From Candidimonas nitroreducens (lineage in GTDB: Bacteria; Pseudomonadota; Gammaproteobacteria; Burkholderiales; Burkholderiaceae_B): 64,000 nucleotides of DNA. A model generated the notes under the pieces. The model was not told the origin of the DNA. It did not search any database and saw only the letters and a list, made by a program, of their open reading frames with translations. The stretch spans positions 62,001 through 126,000 of the forward strand of contig NZ_NJIH01000003.1 in assembly GCF_002209565.1 (NCBI RefSeq), written 5' to 3'. Within the stretch, counting starts at the first letter, position 1. Each line of letters starts with the position of its first letter. Both the position numbers and the translations under genes were made by a program. Of this stretch, positions 1 through 8,520 are shown one piece after another.

Positions 1-1819
1 CGATGGAGTCGGCGGCATTGAGCACCGCCATGCCATCGGGCGCGACGTTCTCGACGATGACGCGCTTGACGATGGCCAGGTCTTCGACAGTGCTGATGAA
101 GTTCAGCCCGAGGTGATCGCCGGTGCCGACGTTGGTCACCACCGCGACGTCGCAGCGGTCGAAGCCCAGGCCCTCGCGCAATATGCCGCCGCGCGCCGTC
201 TCCAGCACCGCGGCGTCGACGTCCGGATGCATGAGCACGTTGCGCGCGCTGCGCGGGCCGCTGCAGTCGCCGCTGTCGATGCGCTCGCCGCCTATGTAGA
301 CGCCGTCGGAATTGGTCATGCCGACCCGCAGGCCGGTGCCCGCCAGCAGGTGCGCGGCCAGGCGCACGGTGGTGGTCTTGCCGTTGGTGCCGGCCACCGC
401 GACCAGCGGGATGCGGCCATTTTCGCCGGGGCTGTACATGCTGTCGATGATGGCCTCGCCCACGTCGCGGCCCTTGCCGAACGAAGGGCTCAGGTGCATG
501 CGCAGGCCCGGAGCCGCGTTGACCTCGACGATGCAGGCCTGCTGCCGGCTCAGCGGCTCGTAGACGTTCTGCCCCACCAGGTCGATGCCGCAGACGTCCA
601 GGCCGACCATCTGCGCGGCGGCCACGGCGTTGGCCGCCACGTCAGGATGCACGTGGTCGGTGACGTCGGTGGCGGTGCCGCCGGTGCTGAGGTTGGCATT
701 GTTGCGCAACACCACCAGCGCGCCCTTTTCAGGCACCGAGTCGGGGGTATAGCCCTGGGCGGCCAGGGTGTTCAGGGCGATGCCGTCCAGGCGTATGCGC
801 GTCAGCGACGTGCCGTGGCCGTCGCCGCGCAGCGGGTCGGCGTTGACCGCAACGACCAGTTCGCCGATGCGGCGCACACCGTCGCCCACTACCTGGGGCG
901 GGTCGCGGCGCGCCGCCGCAACCAGGCGGTCGCCCACCACCAGCAGGCGGAAATCGCGCCCGGGGCAATAGCGCTCCACGATCACGCCCGAACCGCGCGT
1001 CGCGGCCACTTCATAGGCGGCCCTGATCTGCTCGAGGCCCTGGATGTTGACGGCCACGCCCTTGCCTTGGTTGCCGTCGCGCGGCTTGACCACCACCGGG
1101 CCGCCCAGTTCGGCCGCGGCCTCGCAGGCGGCCTCGGCATCGTCGACGCAGCGTCCTTGCGGAACCGGCACGCCGGCGGCGGCCAGCAGCGATTTGGTCA
1201 GTTCCTTGTCCTGGGCGATGGCCTCGGCGATGGCGCTGCTGTTGTCGGTCTCGGCGGCCTGGATGCGCCGCTGCCGGCTGCCCCAGCCGAACTGCACCAG
1301 GCTGCCCTCGGTCAGGCGGCGATAGGGAATGTTGCGCTTGAGCGCCGCCTGCACGATGGAGCCGGTGCTGGGCCCCAGGCGCAGATCCTCATTCAGCTCC
1401 GACAGCCGCGCCAGGGCGCCGGCCAGGTCGAAAGGCCGGTCGTGCATCGCGGCCGCGCACAATTCCTGCGCCAGGTCGAAGGCCAGGCGACCGACTTCTT
1501 CTTCGCTGTATTCGACCACTACCTGGTAGACGCCGGGCTCGACGGTCGGCGAGCTGCGGCTGAACGCCACGGGGCAGCCGGCATGCGTCTGCAGGCGCAG
1601 CGCCGCGTAGGCCAGGGCCTGCGCCATGGAATCGGCGTGAGCCAGGGCGGCGGGTTCCAGCACGTCGACATCGGGCAGGCGCGCCCGCAGCCGCACCGCG
1701 AAGGCATCCATCTGGGCCGAGCTCAACTCAGCCCCCGAACAGGACACTATGGCTTCGATGACGGTCTGCCGGCACCACAGATTGGGGCCGCGCAGCGCCC
1801 GGACTCGCGATACTTCCAT
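1..1819 (-). CDS. cphA: Cyanophycin synthetase, long form (3' end outside window)
   Basis: Polymerises Asp and Arg into cyanophycin, a cytoplasmic nitrogen reserve, using ATP. About 606 codons are visible from an ATG at 1819. Seen: an N-terminal region, a central ATP-grasp domain (VVVKPRDGNQGKGV, roughly residues 240-255, and IVEVNAAPGLRMHL near 430), then the start of a Mur-ligase-like domain with the P-loop AGTNGKTTT near residue 477. The order N-domain, ATP-grasp, Mur-like is that of CphA1 enzymes. The frame is still open at base 1, after the AVLNAAD stretch, so the C-terminal part lies outside. It follows a second synthetase gene (1906-4110) in the same direction at a gap of 86 bp, so the two are probably co-transcribed. 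The intact P-loop suggests this is the fully active copy; activity is inferred. Confidence 0.93.
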   Translation of the reverse strand, partial: MEVSRVRALRGPNLWCRQTVIEAIVSCSGAELSSAQMDAFAVRLRARLPDVDVLEPAALAHADSMAQALAYAALRLQTHAGCPVAFSRSSPTVEPGVYQVVVEYSEEEVGRLAFDLAQELCAAAMHDRPFDLAGALARLSELNEDLRLGPSTGSIVQAALKRNIPYRRLTEGSLVQFGWGSRQRRIQAAETDNSSAIAEAIAQDKELTKSLLAAAGVPVPQGRCVDDAEAACEAAAELGGPVVVKPRDGNQGKGVAVNIQGLEQIRAAYEVAATRGSGVIVERYCPGRDFRLLVVGDRLVAAARRDPPQVVGDGVRRIGELVVAVNADPLRGDGHGTSLTRIRLDGIALNTLAAQGYTPDSVPEKGALVVLRNNANLSTGGTATDVTDHVHPDVAANAVAAAQMVGLDVCGIDLVGQNVYEPLSRQQACIVEVNAAPGLRMHLSPSFGKGRDVGEAIIDSMYSPGENGRIPLVAVAGTNGKTTTVRLAAHLLAGTGLRVGMTNSDGVYIGGERIDSGDCSGPRSARNVLMHPDVDAAVLETARGGILREGLGFDRCDVAVVTNVGTGDHLGLNFISTVEDLAIVKRVIVENVAPDGMAVLNAADSI

Positions 1820-1839
1820 CAGATGGCTCTCATATCAGG

Positions 1840-1914
1840 TATCAGGCCCGACGGGCCGCCCCCTTGGGAGATAGCGTACGCAGAGCGCACGGGGGCTGTT
1901 TCATATCAGGCCCG
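1840..1914. repeat. 11-bp direct repeat flanking a small GC-rich intergenic element
   Basis: TATCAGGCCCG occurs at 1840-1850 and again at 1904-1914, so the start-to-start distance is 64 bp. The segment between has GCCCCC on the left and GGGGGC on the right around an AGCGTACGCAGAGCGCAC core. The second repeat copy contains the stop codon of the upstream cyanophycin synthetase gene. The arrangement resembles a small repeat element flanked by a target duplication, but it could equally be chance or a local duplication. Confidence 0.4.
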
Positions 1915-4110
1915 CGCCTCGGCCAGCGCCGGTGTCGCGGCGATGGGCTCGGCGCCTTGCGCGCCGTAAGTTTCGATCCCCGCGCACATCAATTCCGGCG
2001 ATACACCCAGCGACCAGGCCGCCCCCGTGGCGGCCAGAATCTCATACAAGCGCGCGGCCGACTCGGCCTCGGGCACCGCGCCTGCCGCCGCCAGAGGCGC
2101 CAGCTCGGTCACTTCCGCACCCTGGGCCAGCACGATATGGCCATCGCGCAGCGACACGGCCCGACCGCCGGCAACCAGATGCGCGGCCACGGCCGGCGCC
2201 GCCAGGCTCATGCCGAAGAACACCACGGTGCCGTCGCACAACGGCGCCATTTCGCATACCAGCGGGTCGTCGGCATTCAGCACCGCCACGCCGTCGGGCA
2301 GCACCACGTCGACCTGGGTGCGCAGCACGTTCGTCAGCTGCTCGGGCGTTTCTATGTAGTATTGCGGCAGCAGCGCGCCGGCATCCAGGTTCGTAACCAC
2401 GCCAACCGCACAGCGGTCGTAGGCCAGGCCTTCGGTGACGATGGCGCGCAGGCTGTTTTCTATTACCGCGGCCTGCACCGCGCGGTTCAGCAGTATGCGC
2501 TGGCCCGACTGCCAGTTGGCGCAATCGCCGGTTTCCACATAGCGGCGGCCCAGCATCAGCCCGGCGCTGCTGGCCGCGCCGACATAGCGGCCCGCCAGCT
2601 GCAGCATGTGCGCCACGCGCAGCGCCACCGCGGTCTTGCCGCGGCTGCCGCTGACCCCGACCACGGGAATGCGGCCGCTGTCGCCGGGCGGAAACAGATG
2701 ATCGACAATGGCCTGGCCGACCGGCTGCGGCGTGCCGCCGGCCGGCTTCAGGTGCATGAGCAGCCCGGGGCCGGCATTGACCTCCACCACGGCGCCGCGC
2801 TGTTCGGCGAGCGGCGCCGAGATGTCGCGCGCCACCAGGTCGACCCCGGCGATGTCCAGCCCGACCACCTTGGCCGCCAGCGCCACCGTGCGGGCGATGC
2901 TGGGATGCACTGCGGCGGTGACGTCGATCGACACATTGCCGTTGCGCTGGATCAGCACGGTTTTGCCGGCGGGCGGCACCGAGTCCCCTTCCAGACCCTG
3001 GCGCGCCAGTTCGAGCCGCGCGGCCGAATCCAGGCGGATGGGGTTCAGCGGCGATTCTTCGTCGCGGCCGCGGCGCGGATCGGAATTGATCTGGCTCTCG
3101 ACCAGTTCGCGCACCGTGCTCGCGCCGTCTCCCACCACCGCGGCGATGTCGCCGCGGGCGGCGGCGACCATACGCCCGCCCACCACCAGCAGGCGGTGCT
3201 CGTCGCCCTCGACGAAGCGCTCGACCATGACGCCGCTGCCCTCGTCCACGGCGATGCCGTAGGCGGTTTCCACTTCCGTTTGCGTGAGCAGGTTGGTGAA
3301 CACGCCGCGGCCGTGATTGCCGTCGCAGGGCTTGACCACCACCGGCAGGCCGATGGACTGCGCCGCGTCCCAGGCGTCTTCGGCGCTGTCGACCAGACGG
3401 CCCTCGGGCACCGGCACGCCGCAGTCTTCCAGCAGGCGCTTGGTCAGATCCTTGTCGCGCGATACGCCTTCGGCGATGGCGCTGGTACGGTTGGTCTCGG
3501 CCGTCCAGATGCGGCGCTGGTTGGCGCCATAGCCCAGTTGCACCAGATTGGCGTCGTTCAGGCGTATGGCCGGAATATCACGGTCGTCGGCGGCATCGAC
3601 GATGCAGGCGGTGCTCGGCCCCAGGCTGAGACGCTCGGCCAGCTCGCGCAGCCGCTCCACGGCGGCCGGCACGTCGTAGGGCTGGTCTTCAATGGCGGCC
3701 ATGACCAGGTCGCGCGCAGTGTGCAGCGCGGCACGCGTCAGCGGCTCGTGCCAGGCGCGCACGATGACCTTGTACACACCGCGCACCGAGGTTTCGCGGG
3801 CGCGGCCCAGGCCGCCGGGCATGCCGGCCAGGCTCTGCAGCTCGAGCGTCACGTGCTCCAGGATGTGGCCGGGCCAGGTGCCTTCGCGCAAACGCAGCAG
3901 GAAGCCGCCGCGCTCGCCGACACTGCAGCGATGCTCCACCAGCGTGGGCAGCCACTGGCTGAGCCGCTCGTAGAGCCCCGGAATGGTATTGGAAGGATAG
4001 TCTTCGAGTTCGCCTATATCGACCCAGGCTTCGATGACCGGGCGATACGCCCAAACGTTCGGCCCACGCAAATACAGCATGGAGACGAACTCAATGTTTT
4101 TCTTTTTCAT
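1906..4110 (-). CDS. cphA: Cyanophycin synthetase, short form (second copy)
   Basis: 734-residue paralogue of the adjacent synthetase. It starts MKKKNIEFVSMLYLRGPN from an ATG at 4110. An ATP-grasp domain is evident (VVVKPCDGNHGRGV near residue 263; VVEVNAGPGLLMHL near 440), followed by a Mur-like domain whose P-loop reads GVSGSRGKTA (about residues 484-493) and by AVLNADDP near 610. CphA1 proteins are usually about 870-900 residues, so the C-terminal part of the Mur-like domain is short or missing. Two adjacent cphA genes are known in some betaproteobacteria. The second copy may act as a helper or have a narrower substrate range, like cyanobacterial CphA2, but that is inference. The gene is divergent from the ABC transporter gene, with a gap of about 236 bp up to its favoured TTG start. 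Confidence 0.92.
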   Translation of the reverse strand: MKKKNIEFVSMLYLRGPNVWAYRPVIEAWVDIGELEDYPSNTIPGLYERLSQWLPTLVEHRCSVGERGGFLLRLREGTWPGHILEHVTLELQSLAGMPGGLGRARETSVRGVYKVIVRAWHEPLTRAALHTARDLVMAAIEDQPYDVPAAVERLRELAERLSLGPSTACIVDAADDRDIPAIRLNDANLVQLGYGANQRRIWTAETNRTSAIAEGVSRDKDLTKRLLEDCGVPVPEGRLVDSAEDAWDAAQSIGLPVVVKPCDGNHGRGVFTNLLTQTEVETAYGIAVDEGSGVMVERFVEGDEHRLLVVGGRMVAAARGDIAAVVGDGASTVRELVESQINSDPRRGRDEESPLNPIRLDSAARLELARQGLEGDSVPPAGKTVLIQRNGNVSIDVTAAVHPSIARTVALAAKVVGLDIAGVDLVARDISAPLAEQRGAVVEVNAGPGLLMHLKPAGGTPQPVGQAIVDHLFPPGDSGRIPVVGVSGSRGKTAVALRVAHMLQLAGRYVGAASSAGLMLGRRYVETGDCANWQSGQRILLNRAVQAAVIENSLRAIVTEGLAYDRCAVGVVTNLDAGALLPQYYIETPEQLTNVLRTQVDVVLPDGVAVLNADDPLVCEMAPLCDGTVVFFGMSLAAPAVAAHLVAGGRAVSLRDGHIVLAQGAEVTELAPLAAAGAVPEAESAARLYEILAATGAAWSLGVSPELMCAGIETYGAQGAEPIAATPALAEARA

Positions 4111-4346
4111 CTTGGACGATGGAAGGCAGCGGCGGGCGCACGCAATGAAACGGCCGAAATTGTAGTGATTTACAAGCGTAAAAGGAAATCGCCCGCCGGT
4201 GTAGCCCGGCAGTTGCGTAGCTTACTAAAAGATATGAAAATTGTGCGCCATAACGCGAAAAAACCACACTCTTGGCCCCACAGGGGCGGCCGGCGGGGGA
4301 TCGCTCTACTTTCCATGGAGCCCCATATCTGGGGACGGATCATACT
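4111..4346. promoter_or_regulatory. Divergent promoter region of the cyanophycin locus
   Basis: AT-rich for this genome around 4160-4260, and it must carry promoters for the leftward synthetase genes and the rightward ABC/DUF1854 pair. A short inverted repeat CCCC-ATATCT-GGGG lies at 4321-4334, just before the favoured TTG start of the ABC gene; it could be an operator or sit in the 5' leader. No confident -35/-10 pair was identified. Confidence 0.4.
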
Positions 4347-6596
4347 TTGAAAACGGAACCCATCCATGCCGGCGTCGGCGGCGTCCCGGAGCCCTGGCGC
4401 GCGTCCGTACAGTCGCAACTGGGCGACGGGGAAACGCTGCAGGCATGGATGGAAACCGACCTGGACACGCAACTGCGCTTTGCGCGCGGGCTGCTGGTGC
4501 TGACGCAGCGGCGGCTGCTGGCCTGTACGGCGCCGGGCGCGCCTTGGCAGGCCTGGCCCCTGGCGCCCGACATGACGCTGCGCCATTACGACCACGCCGG
4601 CGTCGGCAGCCTGGAACTGCAAGATTCCCATGCGCGCCTGGCGCATTGGCGCTACACCATGGCGCAGCAAGGTGCCGCGCTGCGCCTGATCGGCCGCCAT
4701 GACCAGCTGCGCGAGGGCCGCGGCAATGCGGACGAAGCCGCCGCGCGGCCCGCGCAAACGGGGCCGGCCGGTGCGTCCGAGCCGCACGCGCCGCCCTCCA
4801 CCTGGGCCCTGCTGCGCCTGTGGCGCTTCGCACTGCCCTACCGCCGCCAGTTGCTGATCGGCTTCACGCTGACCTTGCTGTCGACCGCCGCATCGCTGGT
4901 GCCGCCCTACCTGACCATGCCGCTCATGGACAAGGTGCTGATCCCCTTCCAGAACGGCATACCCATCGACTACGAGCTTGTGCGCCTGTACCTGGGGGGC
5001 CTGCTGCTGTCCTCGCTGGCCGCGTGGCTGCTGACCTGGGGCCGCACCTACATACTGGCCTGGGTCAGCGAACGCATCGGCGCCGACCTGCGCACCAGCA
5101 CCTACCAGCACCTGCAGCGGCTCTCGCTGCAATACTTCGGCGGCAAGCGCACCGGCGACCTGATCGCCCGCATAGGCTCGGAATCGGATCGCATCTGCCT
5201 GTTCCTGTCGCTGCACCTGCTGGATTTCGCCACCGACATGCTGATGATCGTGATGACCTCGGCGGTGCTGCTGAGCATCGACCCGTGGCTGGCGCTGGCG
5301 ACCCTGATCCCCCTGCCCTTCATAGGCTGGCTCATCCAGCTGGTGCGCGGCCGGCTGCGCTATGGCTTCGAGAAAGTCGACCGCGTCTGGGCGGAAATCA
5401 CCAACGTGCTGGCCGACACCATACCCGGCGTGCGCGTGGTCAAGGCCTTCGCCCAGGAACGCCGCGAGGTGCTGCGCTTTCGCGAGGCCAACAACCGCAA
5501 CCTGGCGGTCAACGACCGGGTCAATGCCGTGTGGTCGCTGTTCTCGCCGACCGTCACCCTGCTCACCGAGGCCGGCCTGCTGGTGGTGTGGGCCTTCGGC
5601 ATCTGGATGGTGTCGCGCCAGCAGATCACCGTGGGCGTGCTCACCGCATTCCTGGCCTATATCAGCCGCTTCTACACGCGGCTGGACTCCATGAGCCGCA
5701 TCGTCTCCTTCACCCAGCAGGCGGCGGCCGGCGCCAAGCGCATCTTCGACATCCTGGATCACGTCTCCAGCGTGCCCGAGCCGCGCCAGCCCGTTCACCT
5801 GCAGCAGGTGCAGGGCCGCATCGCCCTGCGCCAGGTGGGCTTCCGCTACGGCAACCGCATGGTGCTGCAGGGCATAGACCTGGACATCGCGCCCGGCGAG
5901 ATGATCGGTCTGGTCGGCCACAGCGGCTCCGGCAAGAGCACGCTGGCCAACCTGATCTGCCGCTTCTACGATGCCTCGCAGGGTTCCATCAGCCTGGACG
6001 GGGTGGACATACGCTCGCTGCCGATTGCGGAATACCGCCGCAACATCGGCGTGGTGCTGCAGGAACCCTTCCTGTTCTTCGGCACCATTGCCGACAACAT
6101 CGCCTACGGCAAGCCCGACGCCAGCCGCGCCGAGATCGTCGCCGCGGCGCGGGCCGCCCATGCCCATGAATTCATCCTGCGCCTGCCGCAAGGCTACGAC
6201 TCCCTGGTCGGCGAGCGCGGCCAGGCGCTGTCCGGCGGCGAACGCCAGCGCATCTCCATCGCGCGGGCGCTGTTGATCGACCCGCGCATCCTGATCCTGG
6301 ACGAAGCCACCTCGTCCGTCGACACCGCCACCGAGAACGAGATCCAGAAGGCGCTGGACAACCTGGTGCGCGGCCGCACCACAATTTCCATCGCGCACCG
6401 CCTGAGCACCCTGCGCCAGGCCGACCGGCTGGTGGTGCTGGATCGCGGCCGCATCGTCGAAGTCGGGCGCCACGACCAGCTGCTGGCACGCAACGGCGCC
6501 TACGCCAGCCTGTACCAGGCGCAGGCGCGCGGCGAACCGCCCGAATCCAGCAACGAAGACTGGGACGAGGAAGACGAAGATGCCGAAATCGCCTGA
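4347..6596 (+). CDS. Cyanophycin-associated ABC transporter, fused permease/ATPase
   Basis: Half-size exporter-type ABC protein, about 749 residues, in the inner membrane. An N-terminal domain of roughly 130 residues, not membrane-like, precedes the transmembrane domain (several hydrophobic segments, about residues 155-430). The nucleotide-binding domain has Walker A GHSGSGKST, signature LSGGERQR, Walker B ILILDEATSS and the H-loop SIAHRLS. The C-terminus is strongly acidic (NEDWDEEDEDAEIA). The start is uncertain: an ATG at 4272 is possible, but a TTG at 4347 follows the purine-rich GGGGACGG and gives a more normal N-terminus. It overlaps the DUF1854 gene by 17 bp. This ABC/DUF1854 pair beside cphA is a recognised family association; the cargo is unknown. 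Confidence 0.88.
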   Translation: MKTEPIHAGVGGVPEPWRASVQSQLGDGETLQAWMETDLDTQLRFARGLLVLTQRRLLACTAPGAPWQAWPLAPDMTLRHYDHAGVGSLELQDSHARLAHWRYTMAQQGAALRLIGRHDQLREGRGNADEAAARPAQTGPAGASEPHAPPSTWALLRLWRFALPYRRQLLIGFTLTLLSTAASLVPPYLTMPLMDKVLIPFQNGIPIDYELVRLYLGGLLLSSLAAWLLTWGRTYILAWVSERIGADLRTSTYQHLQRLSLQYFGGKRTGDLIARIGSESDRICLFLSLHLLDFATDMLMIVMTSAVLLSIDPWLALATLIPLPFIGWLIQLVRGRLRYGFEKVDRVWAEITNVLADTIPGVRVVKAFAQERREVLRFREANNRNLAVNDRVNAVWSLFSPTVTLLTEAGLLVVWAFGIWMVSRQQITVGVLTAFLAYISRFYTRLDSMSRIVSFTQQAAAGAKRIFDILDHVSSVPEPRQPVHLQQVQGRIALRQVGFRYGNRMVLQGIDLDIAPGEMIGLVGHSGSGKSTLANLICRFYDASQGSISLDGVDIRSLPIAEYRRNIGVVLQEPFLFFGTIADNIAYGKPDASRAEIVAAARAAHAHEFILRLPQGYDSLVGERGQALSGGERQRISIARALLIDPRILILDEATSSVDTATENEIQKALDNLVRGRTTISIAHRLSTLRQADRLVVLDRGRIVEVGRHDQLLARNGAYASLYQAQARGEPPESSNEDWDEEDEDAEIA

Positions 6597-7083
6597 GCCG
6601 CACGCGGATCATCCGCCCACCGGGCGCGCGCTGGCGCTGCGCCGCAACCCCTACGGCCGGCTGGAACTGGAGCTGGACGGGAACCGGTACGACGGCGTGG
6701 TGCCGGTGCGCAGCTTTCCCGTCTCGGCGCCCGAAGAAGGCATCGCACTGGTGGGCCCGCGCGGCAAAGAGCTTGCCTGGATAGACCGTCTCGGCGAACT
6801 CGAGCCCGCCACCCGCCGCTTGATCCAGGAAGAACTCGCAAGCCGCGACTTCATGCCCGAGATCCGCCGCATCCGCCACGTCTCGGGCTTTGCCACGCCC
6901 AGCAGATGGCAGATCGAGACCGACCGCGGCGATGCCGTGCTGCTGCTCAGGGCCGAAGACGACATCCGCAGGCTGTCGGCCAACACGCTGCTGATCGCCG
7001 ACTACCACGGCGTCCAGTACCTGGTGCGCGACATGGCGGCGCTGGACAAGGCCAGCCGCCGCCTGCTCGATCGATTCCTGTAG
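6580..7083 (+). CDS. DUF1854 family protein, cyanophycin-associated
   Basis: 167-residue soluble protein of the DUF1854 family, starting MPKSPEPHADHPP. Characteristic stretches include GVVPVRSFPVSAPEEGIALV, ELAWIDRLGEL and a C-terminal DMAALDKASRRLLDRFL. There is no signal peptide or membrane segment. The start overlaps the 3' end of the ABC transporter gene by 17 bp, which points to translational coupling and joint function. The family's biochemical role is not known; the position beside two cyanophycin synthetases suggests a part in cyanophycin metabolism or in regulating the transporter. Confidence 0.85.
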   Translation: MPKSPEPHADHPPTGRALALRRNPYGRLELELDGNRYDGVVPVRSFPVSAPEEGIALVGPRGKELAWIDRLGELEPATRRLIQEELASRDFMPEIRRIRHVSGFATPSRWQIETDRGDAVLLLRAEDDIRRLSANTLLIADYHGVQYLVRDMAALDKASRRLLDRFL

Positions 7084-7116
7084 GCGCCCCGCGCCGCAAG
7101 GCTTGCCCCTGCTGGC

Positions 7117-8292
7117 TCAGGCCGCTTCCATCGGCATGACGGCACCCGGGAACACCAGCTCCGCGGTGCCGGGGCACAGGCAGCGCACATATTCGCGCGA
7201 GGCGTCCACGCAGCCGCCGTCGCGATACACCCCGAAAGGCTCGCGCAGCCGCAACATGCGCTGCAGGATCGCCGCTACTTCCCGCGGATCGCGCAGCGAT
7301 TGCGCCACCCTGGCATCGACGACGTCCTCATCGACCTTGAGCTTGCCGTCGGCTCCCATATAGGTAGCGTTGCGCCAATGGAAGATTTCCACGCACTTGT
7401 CGGTAAAAGTGTAGTGCTGGCGCGGCTTCCAGAAATTCGAGAACAGCCCCTCGCCCAAATAGACCACCCACGACCCCTCGTAGCCTTCGGCGTTCGATGA
7501 AGGTTCGTCGGGATTGCGGAACCACAGGCGGTCGCCCGGCACGTAGTACCTGAAAGGCAAAGGCTGCTCGAGCGTGCCGTACTCGCGCAAGAACAAATCC
7601 TGGAATTCGATTGCCAATATGGCGCGCGTCTCCCATTGCCGCTGCAGTTCCGCCAGCAGCGGCGGATTGAACTCGGCCAGGCCGCGCGCGATGCCCAGCA
7701 GCACTACATATTCGGTGGCGCGGTAGCACGAGAACGAATACAGCTTACCGCCCGAACACTCGGGCTGTGTGGTCTTTTCCAGTGCGGGAATCAAGGCCTG
7801 GCCAGGGCGCAGCGTGAAGCCGCGCTGCTCGGTATATTCCTGCCAGCAATCCATGGGCCGCTCGGCCTCTTCGGTATCGAAGGCAAGCAAGGTCTTGCGC
7901 GCCGCCTCGACGGTGTGGCGGCGCACCCGCACGCTGCAGCGCAGCTCTGCGCAGCTCGGGTAGGGAAACGCCTGGGGCCCCAGCAGCATCGCCAGCAGGA
8001 TCTCGCGTTCCAGGTCGGCAGGCTTGCCGTGCGTGTCCAGGCCCAGTGCACCGGCCAGCCCAAAGGTGTCGAAATCCGGAGCCCATAGCCGGGCCTGGTC
8101 TTCGCGCAAGCGGAAAGCCACGAACTCGCGGCCGTCCCGCGCTTCGCGCTGCTCCGTCACATGGCGATCCAGGCCCATTTCCGCCAGGTATGCCCGCACG
8201 GCACCGCTTTCGGCGTCCAGATCGAGCCCGGCCCCCCCCTGTAAACGTATGCCGCCGGACAGAGCTCCGGCATGACCATGGGCTTCAGACAT
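7117..8292 (-). CDS. Tgl-like protein (protein-glutamine gamma-glutamyltransferase family, divergent)
   Basis: 391 residues from the ATG at 8292, preceded by AGAGG. From memory of Bacillus Tgl, the middle aligns: YPSCAELRCSVRVRRHTVEAA (111-131) with the N-terminal helix region, KLYSFSCYRATEYVVLL (183-199) with the segment around the catalytic Cys, and YVPGDRLWFRNPDEP (250-264) plus VVYLGEGLF with the GD-x-YFKNPE block. Cys189 occupies the nucleophile position. The positions expected to carry the catalytic Glu and a conserved His read Ser and Asn here (EGSWVV, LFSNF), so transglutaminase activity is doubtful. The N-terminal 100 residues and the C-terminal 100 are extra relative to the 245-residue Bacillus protein. 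Function unknown; not obviously part of the cyanophycin operon. Confidence 0.6.
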   Translation of the reverse strand: MSEAHGHAGALSGGIRLQGGAGLDLDAESGAVRAYLAEMGLDRHVTEQREARDGREFVAFRLREDQARLWAPDFDTFGLAGALGLDTHGKPADLEREILLAMLLGPQAFPYPSCAELRCSVRVRRHTVEAARKTLLAFDTEEAERPMDCWQEYTEQRGFTLRPGQALIPALEKTTQPECSGGKLYSFSCYRATEYVVLLGIARGLAEFNPPLLAELQRQWETRAILAIEFQDLFLREYGTLEQPLPFRYYVPGDRLWFRNPDEPSSNAEGYEGSWVVYLGEGLFSNFWKPRQHYTFTDKCVEIFHWRNATYMGADGKLKVDEDVVDARVAQSLRDPREVAAILQRMLRLREPFGVYRDGGCVDASREYVRCLCPGTAELVFPGAVMPMEAA

Positions 8293-8327
8293 AGGGGTAC
8301 CTCTGCGGCACGGGAACGGGGGAACGG

Positions 8328-8346
8328 ATAAGATGCGCAATCTTAT
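8328..8346. promoter_or_regulatory. Perfect inverted repeat upstream of the Tgl-like gene
   Basis: ATAAGAT at 8328-8334 and ATCTTAT at 8340-8346 are separated by GCGCA. The site lies 36 bp upstream of the Tgl-like start codon and 175 bp from the divergent exporter gene. The size and spacing suit a dimeric repressor site, but no regulator is identified. Confidence 0.3.
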
Positions 8347-8520
8347 TCGATTTCCTTCCCGCCCCAGCGATTTCCCCGCGTTTGCCTGCGCCTTTTTGCG
8401 CCGACTGTTTCCATAGCGCCACGGCCGATGCGGCGCTTGCTCGCAGTTTCGCGTAGCATCGTCTTTCATGCAGCATCCACGGTCACACCGAGGCGTACGC
8501 CCACCTGCCTGGAGAACGAC

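Noticed and set aside
113-4350. Long plus-strand open frames of 618 and 828 codons opposite the cyanophycin synthetase genes
   Set aside because: They are antisense shadows in high-GC DNA; their His/Arg/Gly-rich products match no family, whereas the minus strand encodes clear CphA domains.
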